A DNA stretch of 64,000 bases from a bacterium. Lineage in GTDB: Bacteria; Hinthialibacterota; Hinthialibacteria; H5-UNCL2. The DNA is taken from assembly GCA_015075175.1 (NCBI GenBank), contig JABTUV010000001.1:1167677-1231676 (forward strand), read 5' to 3'. Positions within the stretch are counted from its first letter, which is position 1. Every line of letters starts with the position of its first letter. Both the position numbers and the translations under genes were made by a program. Shown piece after piece: positions 37,492-47,554 of the stretch. Below the pieces are notes generated by a model, which did not search any database, had not been told where the DNA came from, and saw only the letters and a program-made list of their open reading frames with translations.

Positions 37492-39090
37492 ATGGTGATG
37501 GCGCGCGGCAGCATGGCGCTGGGCCATTGCATCTGCAATCCGCGGCAGCCCTGTCCCTGCGACGCGTTGATCAACGACGACCTCTGTCCCTGCGCGGGCG
37601 AGCGTCCCGATTCGGGGACCGGGGAAATCCGGCTTACGCGATTGGTCAAGAAGCCCGGCTGCGCGTCCAAGATCAACCGGAGCGACCTGTCGCGCGTGTT
37701 GGAGGGGCTGCCCCATTACCCCGATCCCAACGTGCTGGTGGGCGTGGCCGCGGGCGACGACGCCGGCGTCTACAAGCTGGAGGGCGACTACAATCTGGTC
37801 CAGACCGTGGATGTGTTTTCCCCCGTGGTCGACGACCCCTATCTTTTCGGCCGCATCGCCGCCGCCAACTCGGTGAGTGACATCTATGCCATGGGGGGAC
37901 GGCCCATCTGTGCTTTGTCCATCATAGGATTTCCCATCGAGGAGCTGCCGCACGCCGTGATGGCCGAGATTCTGCGCGGCGGCATCGACGCCATGTGGGA
38001 GGCGGGCGTCTCCGTGATCGGCGGCCACTCCATCAACGACTCGGAGATCAAGTGCGGTTTCGCGGTTTCCGGACTCGTCGAGGGGATGGGTGGCATTACC
38101 AACAGCGGGGCGCGTCCGGGGGACCAACTCGTGCTCACCAAGCCCATCGGCACGGGCGTTCTCTCCTTCGGCGCGCAGATCGGGCGCGTCTCCGAGGCGG
38201 CGTTGGCGCTGGCCGGCGAGAGCATGGCCGCGCTCAACCGCGACGCGGCGGAACTCATGCTTCAGCACGGCGCCCACGCCTGTACGGACGTCACCGGCTT
38301 CGGCCTGGCCGGCCACCTGGCGGCGATCTGCGAACACAGCCGCGTGTCGGCCCGCCTCGAGCTTTCCGCCGTTCCGTTCTTCGCGGAAGCGGTCGCCTGC
38401 GCGCGTCACGAGATCATTCCGGGTGCCGTCGAGCGCAACCGCGAGTCGTATGCGGCCGGCGTGCGCGTCATGGGCGAGGGGGAGGCGTGTCTCGTCGATC
38501 TGCTGTACGACGCCCAGACTTCCGGCGGACTTCTGGTCGCGCTCCCGCCCGAGTGGGTGGATGATTACATCCACGCCATGCAGGAGCGCGGCCATGAGGA
38601 AACGTCGTGGATCGGCGAGATCATCGAGCCGGGGCCGCGCGCGATCCTGGTCGCCTTGGGCGAGCCGCTCAATCTGATCGGAGAGTATCGCGAGCCGGCG
38701 CCCGCCGAACCTGCGTCGGTCGTCGCGCAAACATCGTGCTGCGATGATCCGCCCGTGCTGGAGTCCTCTCCGGCGTGTTGCGGGGAGTCCGGCGCCATGA
38801 GCAGGGAGGAGACCGTGCCGTCCAATGCCCAACAGGCCGCGGAAACTTTCCGCGCCATGATGAAGGCCGCCGGTGAACCCGGCCTGGTCGACGCGCGCAC
38901 CAAGAAGCTCGTCGCCATCGCGCTTTCCATCGTCGAGAAGTGCGAGCCGTGTCTCAAGCATCACGTCAGGAGCGCCCGAGACATGGGCATCAGCATGGAG
39001 GAGATCGAGGAGATCGCCTGGCTGGCCACGTCCTTCTCCGGTTGTACGGGCCGCATGTTCTACCAGGAGCAACTCAAGGAGTTGTCCTGA
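37492..39090 (+). CDS. selD: Selenophosphate synthetase with Cys-rich N-terminus and fused AhpD-like domain
   Basis: A 532-residue protein. Residues 8-40 hold a cysteine cluster CIC-x5-CPC-x7-CPC, reminiscent of ferredoxin-thioredoxin reductase CPC/CHC motifs but with different spacing. The SelD core (about 48-410) follows: PGCASKI with the catalytic-type Cys, VDVFSPVVDDPYLFGRIAAA, GGHSINDSEIKCGFAVSGL and DAQTSGGLLVALP. A Cys-rich linker (TSCCDD, PACCGE) leads to a carboxymuconolactone decarboxylase/AhpD-like domain (about 443-532) with CEPCLKHH. An internal GTG at 38815 with GGGAGGAG upstream could also yield the AhpD-like part alone. It makes selenophosphate for SelA. Confidence 0.92.
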   Translation: MVMARGSMALGHCICNPRQPCPCDALINDDLCPCAGERPDSGTGEIRLTRLVKKPGCASKINRSDLSRVLEGLPHYPDPNVLVGVAAGDDAGVYKLEGDYNLVQTVDVFSPVVDDPYLFGRIAAANSVSDIYAMGGRPICALSIIGFPIEELPHAVMAEILRGGIDAMWEAGVSVIGGHSINDSEIKCGFAVSGLVEGMGGITNSGARPGDQLVLTKPIGTGVLSFGAQIGRVSEAALALAGESMAALNRDAAELMLQHGAHACTDVTGFGLAGHLAAICEHSRVSARLELSAVPFFAEAVACARHEIIPGAVERNRESYAAGVRVMGEGEACLVDLLYDAQTSGGLLVALPPEWVDDYIHAMQERGHEETSWIGEIIEPGPRAILVALGEPLNLIGEYREPAPAEPASVVAQTSCCDDPPVLESSPACCGESGAMSREETVPSNAQQAAETFRAMMKAAGEPGLVDARTKKLVAIALSIVEKCEPCLKHHVRSARDMGISMEEIEEIAWLATSFSGCTGRMFYQEQLKELS

Positions 39091-39174
39091 CGTTGTCGGA
39101 TTGAGACGTGGCGGGTTGCATGGCGCCCTTCCGGGACGTGTGCCTGTCGGCAAACGTCTCAGGGCTGTCGGCAA

Positions 39175-39385
39175 CTCGTGCTCGTGCTCGTAATCGTAAT
39201 CGATCACGATGACATCGTAATCCTGCTCGTGCTCGTCATCGCATGTCATTTCGACCGAAGGGAGAAATCCAGCCATACGGGCCGGGGGCCGCTGGAAGCG
39301 GGGGAGAAGATTTCTCCCTTCGGTCGAAATGACAGCTGGTTGCTCGTGCTCGATTGAGAGCACGAGCAGGATTAAGATTTCGATT
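39175..39385. repeat. Mixed repeat block between selD and selB
   Basis: CGTGCTCGTGCTCGTAATCG palindromes flank an inverted pair of the TCATTTCGACCGAAGGGAG family (39243-39333). A short AAGATTTCGATTGAGATTTA tail follows. No gene is seen. Confidence 0.8.
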
Positions 39386-39435
39386 GAGATTTAGAGAGAC
39401 CGGCGACACATTCAGCCTGAAGAGGTTCTGATCGC

Positions 39436-41455
39436 ATGTCCCCCCGCCCGCCAGGAATGCTCAGCCAGGCCGAAAACCCCGATGTGCTCCTGATGATCGG
39501 CACGGCGGGCCACGTGGACCACGGCAAGACCCGGCTGGTGCGTTTTCTCACCGGTTGTGAGACCGACCGGCTCAAGGAGGAGCAGGAGCGCGGGCTGTCC
39601 ATCGAGCTGGGTTTTGCGCCCTGCTCGCTGGGACCGGGCATCGCCTGCGGGATCGTGGACGTGCCCGGCCACGAGCAGTTCATCCGAAACATGGTCGCGG
39701 GCGCGGCGGGCATGGACCTTTGCATTCTCGTCGTCGCGGCCGATGATGGCGTCATGCCTCAAACTGTCGAGCACCTGCAAATCATGCAGTTTCTGGGCGT
39801 GCAGGCGGGGCTGGTCGCGATCACCAAGATTGATCTGGTCGAACCGGAGCGCATCGAGGAGGTGCGGCGCGAGATCGAGGCGTTGGTCTCTGGTACGTTT
39901 CTGGAAGGCGCGGCCGTCTGTCCCGTATCGTCGGAGACGTTCGCCGGTTTCGAGCGGTTTTATACCACGCTGGTCGACGTTGCGCTGCACGCGAAGGTGC
40001 GGCGGCAGCGCGGCGTATTCCGCATGCCGGTGGAACGGGTGTTCATTTCTCCGGGACACGGGACGGTCGTCACGGGCATACCGCTGGCGGGTCGCGTGCG
40101 CGAGGGCGAGGAGGTGGAAATCCAACCGGGCGGGGCGCGCGCGCGCGTGCGCGGCATTCAGCGCTTTCTGCGCGCGGCTGCCGAGGGCGGGGCGGGGCAG
40201 TGCCTTGCGCTCAACCTGGCCGGACTGTCCCGCGAGGCGGTCGAGCGCGGCGCGGTCGTCGCCGCGCCAGGGTACGTCGGCCCCGTATCGATTTTGCTGG
40301 CGCGCCTTTCCACGTGCGACAATCTCAGTCCGCCCCTGCGAAGCGGGGAGGAAGTGCGAGTCCACACGGGGACGGTCGAAGTCCAAGCGAGGCTATCGCT
40401 CTATGATGTCGCCGCCCTGCCGCGCGGGGCGGAGGGTTTCGCCAGCTTGCACTTGGCCCATCCCGTCGCCGCCTCGCCGACCGATCGACTGGTCGTCCGG
40501 CGCAACTCGCCCTCGAGGACGGTAGCCGGCGGCGTGATTGTGCGCGCCTTGGCCGAAAAGCCGCGCGCCTCGCGCGGAGACCGCGGCGGGCTGGCGGCGC
40601 GCTGGCAGGCGTTCGCCACGCCCCGAGGCGCGCTGCCTCCATCACTTCACCGCCGCAGGGATGGCCGGAAGTACGGTGGACCAGGCGGCGATCGAGATAC
40701 TTCTGTCGAGCTCCGATACGCAGGAAATCGCCAACCGCCTGCTTTCCCGCGGCGCGTTGATGGCCGGTTCGGTCGGGAGTCGTCTCTTTACTTTCACGGG
40801 GGCGGAAGCCTTGCAGGGAGCCATCCTGGCCCACCTGGAAACGCATCGGGAGAAAAACCCGAGCGCGTTCGGTCCGACGCTGGCCGAGGCCGCGGCCGGT
40901 TTACGCCTGTGCGAGGGCGCGCTCCTTTGCGGCGTGGCCTGGCTGGAAAGTGAGAAGAAGGTCGTGCGGCGCGAGAACCGCATCGGCCTGCCCGCGGAAA
41001 CGGCGCGCTTCGACGAGCGGCGCGCCCGGCTCGTGGCCGAGATCGAGCGGATTATGCGCGACGGGAAGTACGCCACTCCACGCCCGGATGAACTGCCGCA
41101 ACTGCTGTCCGCCCCCGCGGCCGAGGTGGAATCCCTGCTGGAGTATCTCTGCCTGTCCGGCGCGCTCGTGCGACTGGGCAAGAACGTCGTCTTTCACTCC
41201 CATTGGATGGCGGAAGCGGAGCGGCTCGTGGTCGATTGCATTGAAAGGAATGGCGTTCTCGACAGCGCCGACTTCAAGAACATGATCCACTCCTCGCGCA
41301 AGTATGCGCTGGCGTTGCTGGATTACTTCGACGCGGTTCACGTCACGAGCCGGGTCGGCAACCTGCGGCGCCTGCATCCCGCCTACCTGCGCAAGCGCGG
41401 AGAGATTGGCTCGCGCAGAGACGCAGAGGACGCGGAGAAGGAAGCGGAATTCTAA
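39436..41455 (+). CDS. selB: Selenocysteine-specific elongation factor SelB, frameshifted
   Basis: GTPase that brings selenocysteyl-tRNA(Sec) to UGA codons with a SECIS. G domain: GTAGHVDHGKTRLVR (P-loop), VDVPGHEQFIRNMVAGAAG, ITKIDLVEPER. EF-Tu-like domains follow (FRMPVERVFISPGHGTVVTG). The C-terminal winged-helix repeats that bind SECIS are in the next frame from about 40640: FGPTLAEAAAGLRLCEGALL, and FKNMIHSSRKYALALLDYFD near the end. One indel at 40580-40650 would restore about 670 residues. The last residues (SRRDAEDAEKEAEF) are encoded by a dispersed CGCAGAGACGC repeat. It converges on the next gene with a 4-base overlap. Confidence 0.92.
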
Positions 41456-42822
41456 TACAACCAGCAGCGGTCCAGCTCGAGGGCCTGCCCGTCGTCGGGA
41501 GTCAATCGCAGGACGCCATAATGCGGAACGAAGTCGACGGGGAGTACGGCGCCAGCCAGGGGGGCGACTCCGGCGGCATCCACCAGCTCTCCGGCGCGGA
41601 TCCTTCCAAAATCATGACGCAACACGGATTTCCTGGAAAGGTCCTGGAGCACGAGCTCCAAATTCCCAGTGACAAAAACGCCGAAGGCGCCTTCCCACCG
41701 TCCGGCGAAACCCCGTGGAGCGGCGCCGTCGTCGCCAACATACGCCAGCGGACGAAAGAGCATCATGCGGTCGTCGGCGGCCACGACCGGGCGCGCCGCC
41801 TTGCATAGACCCCAGGTGTGAGCGATGCTTCCCGACTCTCCCGGCGCCAGCTCCATGAACGGCGAATGCACCTCCGACTCGAGATAATACATCGGATCCT
41901 CGTCCGCCGTCGGCATAGCGATGCGCTGATGCGCGGCGAAAAACTCGCCCCTGCCGTTCACCCAGAACTCGACGCCGGCCTTGTGCGGATAATCGGCGCC
42001 GGGAAAGGACTCGAAGAGTGATGCGAAACCGTATCCCGACGCCGCGTCGACCACAGCCAGCCAGCCGGCGTCGGCGTCCAATCCCACCTTGCCCACGCTG
42101 TGCTGATAGTGCAGTTGAAAGAGTCCGCGTTTCGCGTCGGGCTGCCATTGCTGGTCGCCGACGAGTCCGAACTCGACGTTGTAACCCGACGGATACACCG
42201 ACAGCGGATTCATGGGAGCAAAGGCCCAAAGGGACTTATTGAAGCCGCCGTCCAGCGCCGCGTTGTGCTGCGTCACCTGCCAGATGCCCCAGCGCTGTAC
42301 GCGCGCGCCGTTGTTTCGCAACGTGTTGATGAAATGCACCTTGCTCTCGCCGGGGAAGAGTCGCACTTCGCGGATGAACTGCAAACCCGTGGTCGCGTCG
42401 GTAGGCCCGGTCAGGCGCACGGCGACCTCGCTTCCCCCAGACGACAGAGTTTCCAGCAGAAAAGGGCCGCCGTCGTGGGTGGGATCGCCAGGCCCCGGCC
42501 ACTGGCCCGGCCCGTCCCAACCCTGCGGCGCCGTCCACAGCTTGTCGCCGCCGTAGTTCTTCCAGTTGCTCCAGCCGTTGTCGTCGGGGGAATAGAGCCT
42601 GCCCGCGTTCCGAGGGTTGGCCCAGAGATACTCATGGCCGTCGTAGCGCACTTGAATGACGCGCCCGCCCACCTGCGGCAGAAGCTCGACTTCGACGACG
42701 CCGTTGGACAACCGTACCGTCGGCCAGTCCATGTAGCTCGATTTTTCATTGAGGCTGCACTGAGCCGCGGCGTCGCAAAGCACCGCCGACGCCAGCGCAA
42801 TCACGAGCGTTGCTCTTTGCAT
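41452..42822 (-). CDS. Secreted galactose-mutarotase-like (DUF4380-type) protein
   Basis: A 456-residue exported protein with a signal peptide (QRATLVIALASAVLCDAAAQ) and beta-sandwich sequence: TVRLSNGVVEVELLPQVGGR, VIQVRYDGHEYLWANP, NWKNYGGDKLWTAPQGW and WGIWQVTQHN. These match DUF4380 proteins, which share the carbohydrate-binding fold of aldose epimerases. The substrate is unknown; no clear catalytic residues can be assigned. The ATG at 42822 (MQRATLV) has AAGGAG upstream and is preferred to 42864. Confidence 0.75.
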   Translation of the reverse strand: MQRATLVIALASAVLCDAAAQCSLNEKSSYMDWPTVRLSNGVVEVELLPQVGGRVIQVRYDGHEYLWANPRNAGRLYSPDDNGWSNWKNYGGDKLWTAPQGWDGPGQWPGPGDPTHDGGPFLLETLSSGGSEVAVRLTGPTDATTGLQFIREVRLFPGESKVHFINTLRNNGARVQRWGIWQVTQHNAALDGGFNKSLWAFAPMNPLSVYPSGYNVEFGLVGDQQWQPDAKRGLFQLHYQHSVGKVGLDADAGWLAVVDAASGYGFASLFESFPGADYPHKAGVEFWVNGRGEFFAAHQRIAMPTADEDPMYYLESEVHSPFMELAPGESGSIAHTWGLCKAARPVVAADDRMMLFRPLAYVGDDGAAPRGFAGRWEGAFGVFVTGNLELVLQDLSRKSVLRHDFGRIRAGELVDAAGVAPLAGAVLPVDFVPHYGVLRLTPDDGQALELDRCWLY

Positions 42823-42994
42823 GGCGTATGCTCCTTCTCTGTGGTTGAGCATTTTATAGTCCAATCCCCGCGCATTGGGAAGTTCCTTTGCGCTTACAAG
42901 TACGCTTGGTCATCGTTTTGGTCTCATCGCGGAACCCACGCTGCAGCGTCGCCGGCGAGCGGAAAGACCAAGGTTCGGATTGAGACCCAGCGGG

Positions 42995-44161
42995 TCAACC
43001 CTTCACCACCGCCAGGGGGCGCAATCGCACCAGAGGCTCGACCAGGTCCTTTTGGTTGGCCATCACGTCCTCGATGTTCTTGTAGGCCTGCGGGGCCTCA
43101 TCCAGCGTGGCGCGGGAGATGGGGGCGACCACGTGCTCCATGCTGCGGCGCACCTCCTCCAGCGAGAGCGTGCGCTTAGCCTCCCGCCGTCCCAACACGC
43201 GACCGGCTCCGTGCGAACTGCTCGTAAACGACTGCGGGTTTCCCAGCCCGCGCACGATGTACGAGTGGGTGCCCATGCTTCCGGGAATGATGCCGATAGT
43301 CTCAGCCGTCGCCTGGGTTGCGCCCTTGCGATGCACCCACAGGCGCTGCCCGAAGTGTTCCTCTTCATCGGCGTAATTGTGATGGATGTTGATCATTTCG
43401 CCGTGCGTGAACGGTTCGTCGGCGGGAATCTGACCCAGGATATCGAGCACGGTCTCCATCATGCGGCGGCGGTTTTCAAAGGCGTATCGCAGCGCCCAGC
43501 GCATGTCGTGCAGGTAGTCTTGTCCTTCGTCGGTATCCACGGGCAGATATTCCAGGTCGCGGCCGGCGGGATGCTCGCGCATGGCATTGAGCGACTTGGC
43601 GATGCCCGCGTAGTGCTCGGCGATCTTCAGCCCCGCATGCCGGCTGCCGGAGTGGATCATGACCCAGACTCGGCCCTCGGGATCGGCCTGCAGTTCGATG
43701 AAATGGTTTCCGCCGCCCAGGGTACCCAGCTTGGTGCGCCCGTCGGTCTGGATGATCTGATTCAGTTTTTTGGAAGAACTTTCATGATTGAAACCCTCCC
43801 AGTCCTGCGGGCGGGGATGGCCGTCGAAACCCACCGGCACGCGGCTGTAGATGGCGGCGACGATGGCCTCCAGGTCGGCGCGCGAGAAGCGCGCGGCGGG
43901 CAGACTGGTGCGCACGGCGCACATGCCGCAGCCGATGTCCACGCCCACGGCGTTGGGCACGAGGGCGTTCCGGGCTGCGAAGACGCTGCCGATGGTGGCT
44001 CCCAGGCCCACGTGCGCGTCAGCCATGGCGGCCACGTGATGCTCGACGTAAGGCGCGGCGGCCAGGTTGCGCAACTGGGCCAGCGTCTCCTTGTCCAGGT
44101 CGTCGGTCCACGCGAGAATGGGAACGCGCTGGCGGTGGGGATCGTAAATCTCCTGCACCAC
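42995..44161 (-). CDS. rtcB: RNA-splicing ligase RtcB
   Basis: A 388-residue, Mn- and GTP-dependent ligase that joins RNA 2',3'-cyclic phosphate to 5'-OH ends. Motifs: HVAAMADAHVGLGATIGSV, AVGVDIGCGMCAVRT (metal-binding Cys), LGTLGGGNHFIEL, VMIHSGSRHAG and SYIVRGLGNPQSFTSSSHGA followed by GR, including the guanylylated-His region. The length fits the shorter bacterial subtype. It lies one base downstream of a membrane-anchored gene. Confidence 0.95.
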   Translation of the reverse strand: MVQEIYDPHRQRVPILAWTDDLDKETLAQLRNLAAAPYVEHHVAAMADAHVGLGATIGSVFAARNALVPNAVGVDIGCGMCAVRTSLPAARFSRADLEAIVAAIYSRVPVGFDGHPRPQDWEGFNHESSSKKLNQIIQTDGRTKLGTLGGGNHFIELQADPEGRVWVMIHSGSRHAGLKIAEHYAGIAKSLNAMREHPAGRDLEYLPVDTDEGQDYLHDMRWALRYAFENRRRMMETVLDILGQIPADEPFTHGEMINIHHNYADEEEHFGQRLWVHRKGATQATAETIGIIPGSMGTHSYIVRGLGNPQSFTSSSHGAGRVLGRREAKRTLSLEEVRRSMEHVVAPISRATLDEAPQAYKNIEDVMANQKDLVEPLVRLRPLAVVKG

Positions 44162-44162
44162 G

Positions 44163-44930
44163 TCAGGATTCTCCGCGCGCGCTTCGGCCGGCGGCCAGCC
44201 CCTCGGGGACGATGGGTTCGCCCTCGGGATGTTCTTCCACCCGCCGGGCGCGGCGATAAAGCACGTAAGCCGCTCCCCCCGCGCCCACGCTCACGACGAG
44301 CGCCAGCGTGATCCAGAAGTTGATGACGTCCTCGTAGCTCTCCGGCGGCGGAGGATCAAACATGGCAAACGAAGCCACCATCGCCTCGGCTAAAGGCGGG
44401 TGGACGGCGAAGCCCTCGATCGTGTCCGTAAAGGTGAGCAGGAAGTTGATCTGACCGGAGAAAACCCAATGGCGTGACGCCAGCCGGCGGCCGGACGCGT
44501 CGTTGAAGGTGTAATCAAGCACCAACGCGGGTCCGGCGGGTAGGGTCTCGAAGCGGTCGTCGATCATCTCCAAGCTGGCGCCGGCGACGCGGCCGGCCAT
44601 GGCCCGCAGGCTTTCCACCGTCTCGCGCCGCAGCTTCTCGTCAATGGCTCCGTACAGCCCGCGCGGTTGCACGTTCAGTGTGGGACGGAATCCGTCCGCC
44701 TCCGGTCCGGCCACTACGTAGCGGGCGTTCGGTGAACCCTGCGGAACCGGGGGCAACGCCGTGGCCGCGTAGTAGGTCACCACGTCGCTGTAGGCCGACG
44801 CTTCCGTCCAACCCGCAGGATAGCGCATCTGAAACCCGTACACGGAGGATTTCAGCGTGTGCGCCAGCTCCACCGCTCCCGCCAGCGTCATCGCGCCGCA
44901 CAGTCCCACGAGAAACAAACTTCGTTTCAT
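44163..44930 (-). CDS. Exported, C-terminally anchored protein (PsbP/DcrB-like)
   Basis: A 255-residue protein. Signal peptide KRSLFLVGLCGAMTLAGAVE; then a domain starting YGFQMRYPAGWTE and ending INFLLTFTDTIEGFAVHPPL, resembling the PsbP/DcrB alpha-beta fold; then one transmembrane helix (FWITLALVVSVGAGGAAYVL) and a charged tail. The role is unknown. The ATG at 44930 is preferred for its signal peptide. It precedes rtcB with one base between them. Confidence 0.65.
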   Translation of the reverse strand: MKRSLFLVGLCGAMTLAGAVELAHTLKSSVYGFQMRYPAGWTEASAYSDVVTYYAATALPPVPQGSPNARYVVAGPEADGFRPTLNVQPRGLYGAIDEKLRRETVESLRAMAGRVAGASLEMIDDRFETLPAGPALVLDYTFNDASGRRLASRHWVFSGQINFLLTFTDTIEGFAVHPPLAEAMVASFAMFDPPPPESYEDVINFWITLALVVSVGAGGAAYVLYRRARRVEEHPEGEPIVPEGLAAGRSARGES

Positions 44931-45064
44931 GTCGCCCATCTCTCTCCCTTATTCGTCAGCGGACATTCTGGCCTCAAATGACCCTTGCGTCAAAACAAAA
45001 AGCGTTGGGCCTCGCCCATGGGAGCGAGCGGGGCGCCGATGCAGTTCCCTTGCGCCTGGCGGTG

Positions 45065-45250
45065 CGCTGTCATTTCGACCGATGCGCGCTGTCATTTCGA
45101 CCGCAGCAGGCTGTCATTTCGACCGCAGCAGGCTGTCATTTTGACCGCGCAGCAGGCTGTCATTTCGACCGCAGCAGGCTGTCCCTTGGACCGAAGCAGG
45201 TTGTCATTTCGATCAGAAGCAGGTTGTCATTTCGACCGAAGGGAAAATCT
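45065..45250. repeat. Tandem 21-bp TGTCATTTCGACCGCAGCAG array
   Basis: Eight or so units of the type GGCTGTCATTTCGACCGCAG, diverging toward the right end, fill the divergent intergenic region 44931-45414. The region 45251-45414 shows no other feature beyond the upstream region of the ROK gene. Confidence 0.85.
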
Positions 45251-45414
45251 TCCGCCCCGCATTCGACCCAGCAAGAACGGCGGGAAGGATTCTCCTGGTC
45301 GAAAATGACAGCTCCTGACAAATGGCCTCTACCAGGCGAGGTCTTTTTCTGCTAAAATGAGAGTTCCTTGAAATGTCACCAACGGTTTCGCTGCGCGCAC
45401 GCCGAAGTGAAACC

Positions 45415-46602
45415 ATGCCCGGGCTGAAGAACCGTTCCATTCTGCGGCAGCACACCGCTCGCATCCTGCGCATCATCCGCGAGGAGGGGCCGGTGACGCG
45501 CGTCGACCTGGCGCAGCACACCGGCTTTGACTCGGCCACCGTCACCAAGATCACCAAGGCGCTGATCCGCAAGCGGCTGATTCATGAAACCGCCCTGGGG
45601 CAGTCGACCGGCGGGCGCCGCCCCAAGCTGTTGGAGATTACCACCGATGCCTACACCGTGATCGGCGTCAACGTGGACCAGGACTTCATCTCCATCCAGT
45701 CGATGGGCCTGTCGGCGCGCCCCATCAAGACGCGGCGCATCGGCAATCCCGAGTTCCGCAATCCCGACAAGGTGCTGCGCACGACGCAGAAGGCCATCGC
45801 GCAGATGGTGGAGGAGCACGCCAACGTACTGGGGGTGGGAGTCGCCTTTCCGGGCATCGTCAACTCAGAGACGGGGGTCTGCATCTACAACGCCTACTTC
45901 GGCTGGCACAACGTGCCGGTGCGGAGCGCGCTGTCGGCGGGCTTGTCGGTGCCGGTGAAGGTCGAGAATGACGTGCGCAGCGTGGCCCTGGGCGAGCAGT
46001 GGTTCGGCGCCGCCAGGAGCGTGTCCAACATGGTGTGTTTGCGCTCGCACATGGGCGTGGGGGCGGCGGTCGTGGTGGGTGGGGAAGTGCTGCACGGGGC
46101 GCACAACATGGCGGGCGAACTCGGCCACACCGTGGTCGCCGTCAACGGCCCGTTGTGCGTGTGCGGCAGCTACGGCTGCCTGGAGGCCATCGCCTCCGTC
46201 TCCTCCATCGTCAGGAACGTCAAGCAACGGTTGGCGGACAACTATCCCAGCATGTTGGGCGAGCTGCCTCCGGAGCGGCTGGACTACAAGGCCATCTGCC
46301 GCGCCGCCAAGGCCGGCGACAAGCTGGCGGTGCGCACGCTGGACGAGGCCGCCCAGTACCTGGCCATCGCCATCGGCAACGCCATCGACCACGTCGATCC
46401 GGAGATGATCCTCTTGTGCGGTTCGGCCTTCATGGAGGACGATTACCTTTATCACAAGGTGCTGTCGCTGGAGCCGCGCCGCTCCTTCGCCTTCTCCAGC
46501 AATGCGGTGGCCATCGAGCGGTCCAAGCTGGATCACTGCGAACTGGTGGGCGCCGCCACGCTGATTCTGAAGGACTTCTTTTCCGGCGGCGGAACGCTCT
46601 GA
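45415..46602 (+). CDS. ROK family transcriptional regulator/sugar kinase-like protein
   Basis: A 395-residue NagC/XylR-type protein. An N-terminal winged helix-turn-helix (about residues 10-70: GPVTRVDLAQHTGFDSATVT, KITKALIRKRLIHE) precedes a ROK domain with VGVAFPGIVNSETG, VPVKVENDVRSVALGEQWFG and the zinc motif CVCGSYGCLEA near residue 245. The presence of the DNA-binding domain makes it a regulator responsive to a sugar. The ATG at 45415 (MPGLKNRSILRQH) is chosen by family alignment; 45373 is possible. Confidence 0.9.
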   Translation: MPGLKNRSILRQHTARILRIIREEGPVTRVDLAQHTGFDSATVTKITKALIRKRLIHETALGQSTGGRRPKLLEITTDAYTVIGVNVDQDFISIQSMGLSARPIKTRRIGNPEFRNPDKVLRTTQKAIAQMVEEHANVLGVGVAFPGIVNSETGVCIYNAYFGWHNVPVRSALSAGLSVPVKVENDVRSVALGEQWFGAARSVSNMVCLRSHMGVGAAVVVGGEVLHGAHNMAGELGHTVVAVNGPLCVCGSYGCLEAIASVSSIVRNVKQRLADNYPSMLGELPPERLDYKAICRAAKAGDKLAVRTLDEAAQYLAIAIGNAIDHVDPEMILLCGSAFMEDDYLYHKVLSLEPRRSFAFSSNAVAIERSKLDHCELVGAATLILKDFFSGGGTL

Positions 46603-46776
46603 ATCCGGTTTGTGGGTTGACGCCGTGAAGATGCACCGAGATGAAGAAAAACCGAGTCCCTGAGTAGCGGCCCGCCGGGGACTCACGCGAAATGCAATGG
46701 GCGCCTTCGGGCCGCGTATCGAAGGGCGGCTTTTCGCTGTCACGTTGCTTGACGCGGTGAAAAGGGAGAACATGCC

Positions 46777-47544
46777 ATGCCCGACCAGCCGTCCGACTTC
46801 GACTTTCGCTTCGACCAGCCTTCGCCCGAGGAGCTGGGGGCGGGACGGACTGCGCCGCCCGGCCGGCCCGGGCTGCCCTGGGAACGCCGCGCCGAGATCG
46901 GTTTCTTTCCGGCCCTCGGCAAGACCCTGGTCGTCGTGCTCACCAATCCCTCGCGCGCCTTCCGCGAGATGCGCCTGGACGACGACCTCTGGAACCCGCT
47001 CTACTTCCTCCTCATCTTCGGATGCACCGTCGCCGTGGTAAACTTCATCTTCAGCATGGCGGGATTGCCGCTGCAAGTGTTCATCTGGGAGCAGATGGAG
47101 CGCTTCGGCTACCAGGCGCCGCGCGAGGAGCTGGAGATCGTGCAGTTCTTCAGCAGCATGGCGGGACGGATTGTGGGACTGGTGTTGGCGCCGATAGTGA
47201 TCTCCGTCGGCGCTTTCGTCAGCGCCGGGCTTATCCACGTGGTACTTCTGCTGTGGTCGGGTCCGCAGCGCGGTTACGTCACGACCTTCAAGGTCGTCGC
47301 GTTCGCATCCGGCGCGACCACGCTGGTGAGCCTCTTTCCCTGCGGAGGCGGATGCATCGCGATCGTGTGGAGCCTCGTGGTCACCATCCTGGGGCTGATG
47401 GCGGCGCACGACATCGACGGCGGGCGCGCGACCGTGCCGGTGCTCGCGCCCAACGTCCTGTGCTGCTGCGCCATTGCCGCAGCCGTCATGCTCGTATTCG
47501 TTGTTCTGGGGATTGCGTTACCGCCGCCGGCGCGGTGTTATAGC
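46777..47544 (+). CDS. Yip1-domain membrane protein
   Basis: About 255 residues with a Pro-rich soluble N-terminus, then PSRAFREMRLDDDLWNPLYF and roughly five helices typical of the Yip1 domain (PF04893): LIFGCTVAVVNFIFSMAGLP, RIVGLVLAPIVISVGAFVSA, FKVVAFASGATTLVSLFPCG. The last helix ends VMLVFVVLGIAL. The natural stop seems lost: a TAG lies one base out of frame at 47541, and the frame runs on through a GTGCGCGG repeat cluster to 48129 antisense to the next gene. I end it at the loss of similarity. Confidence 0.75.
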
Positions 47545-47554
47545 CATCAGTTGG

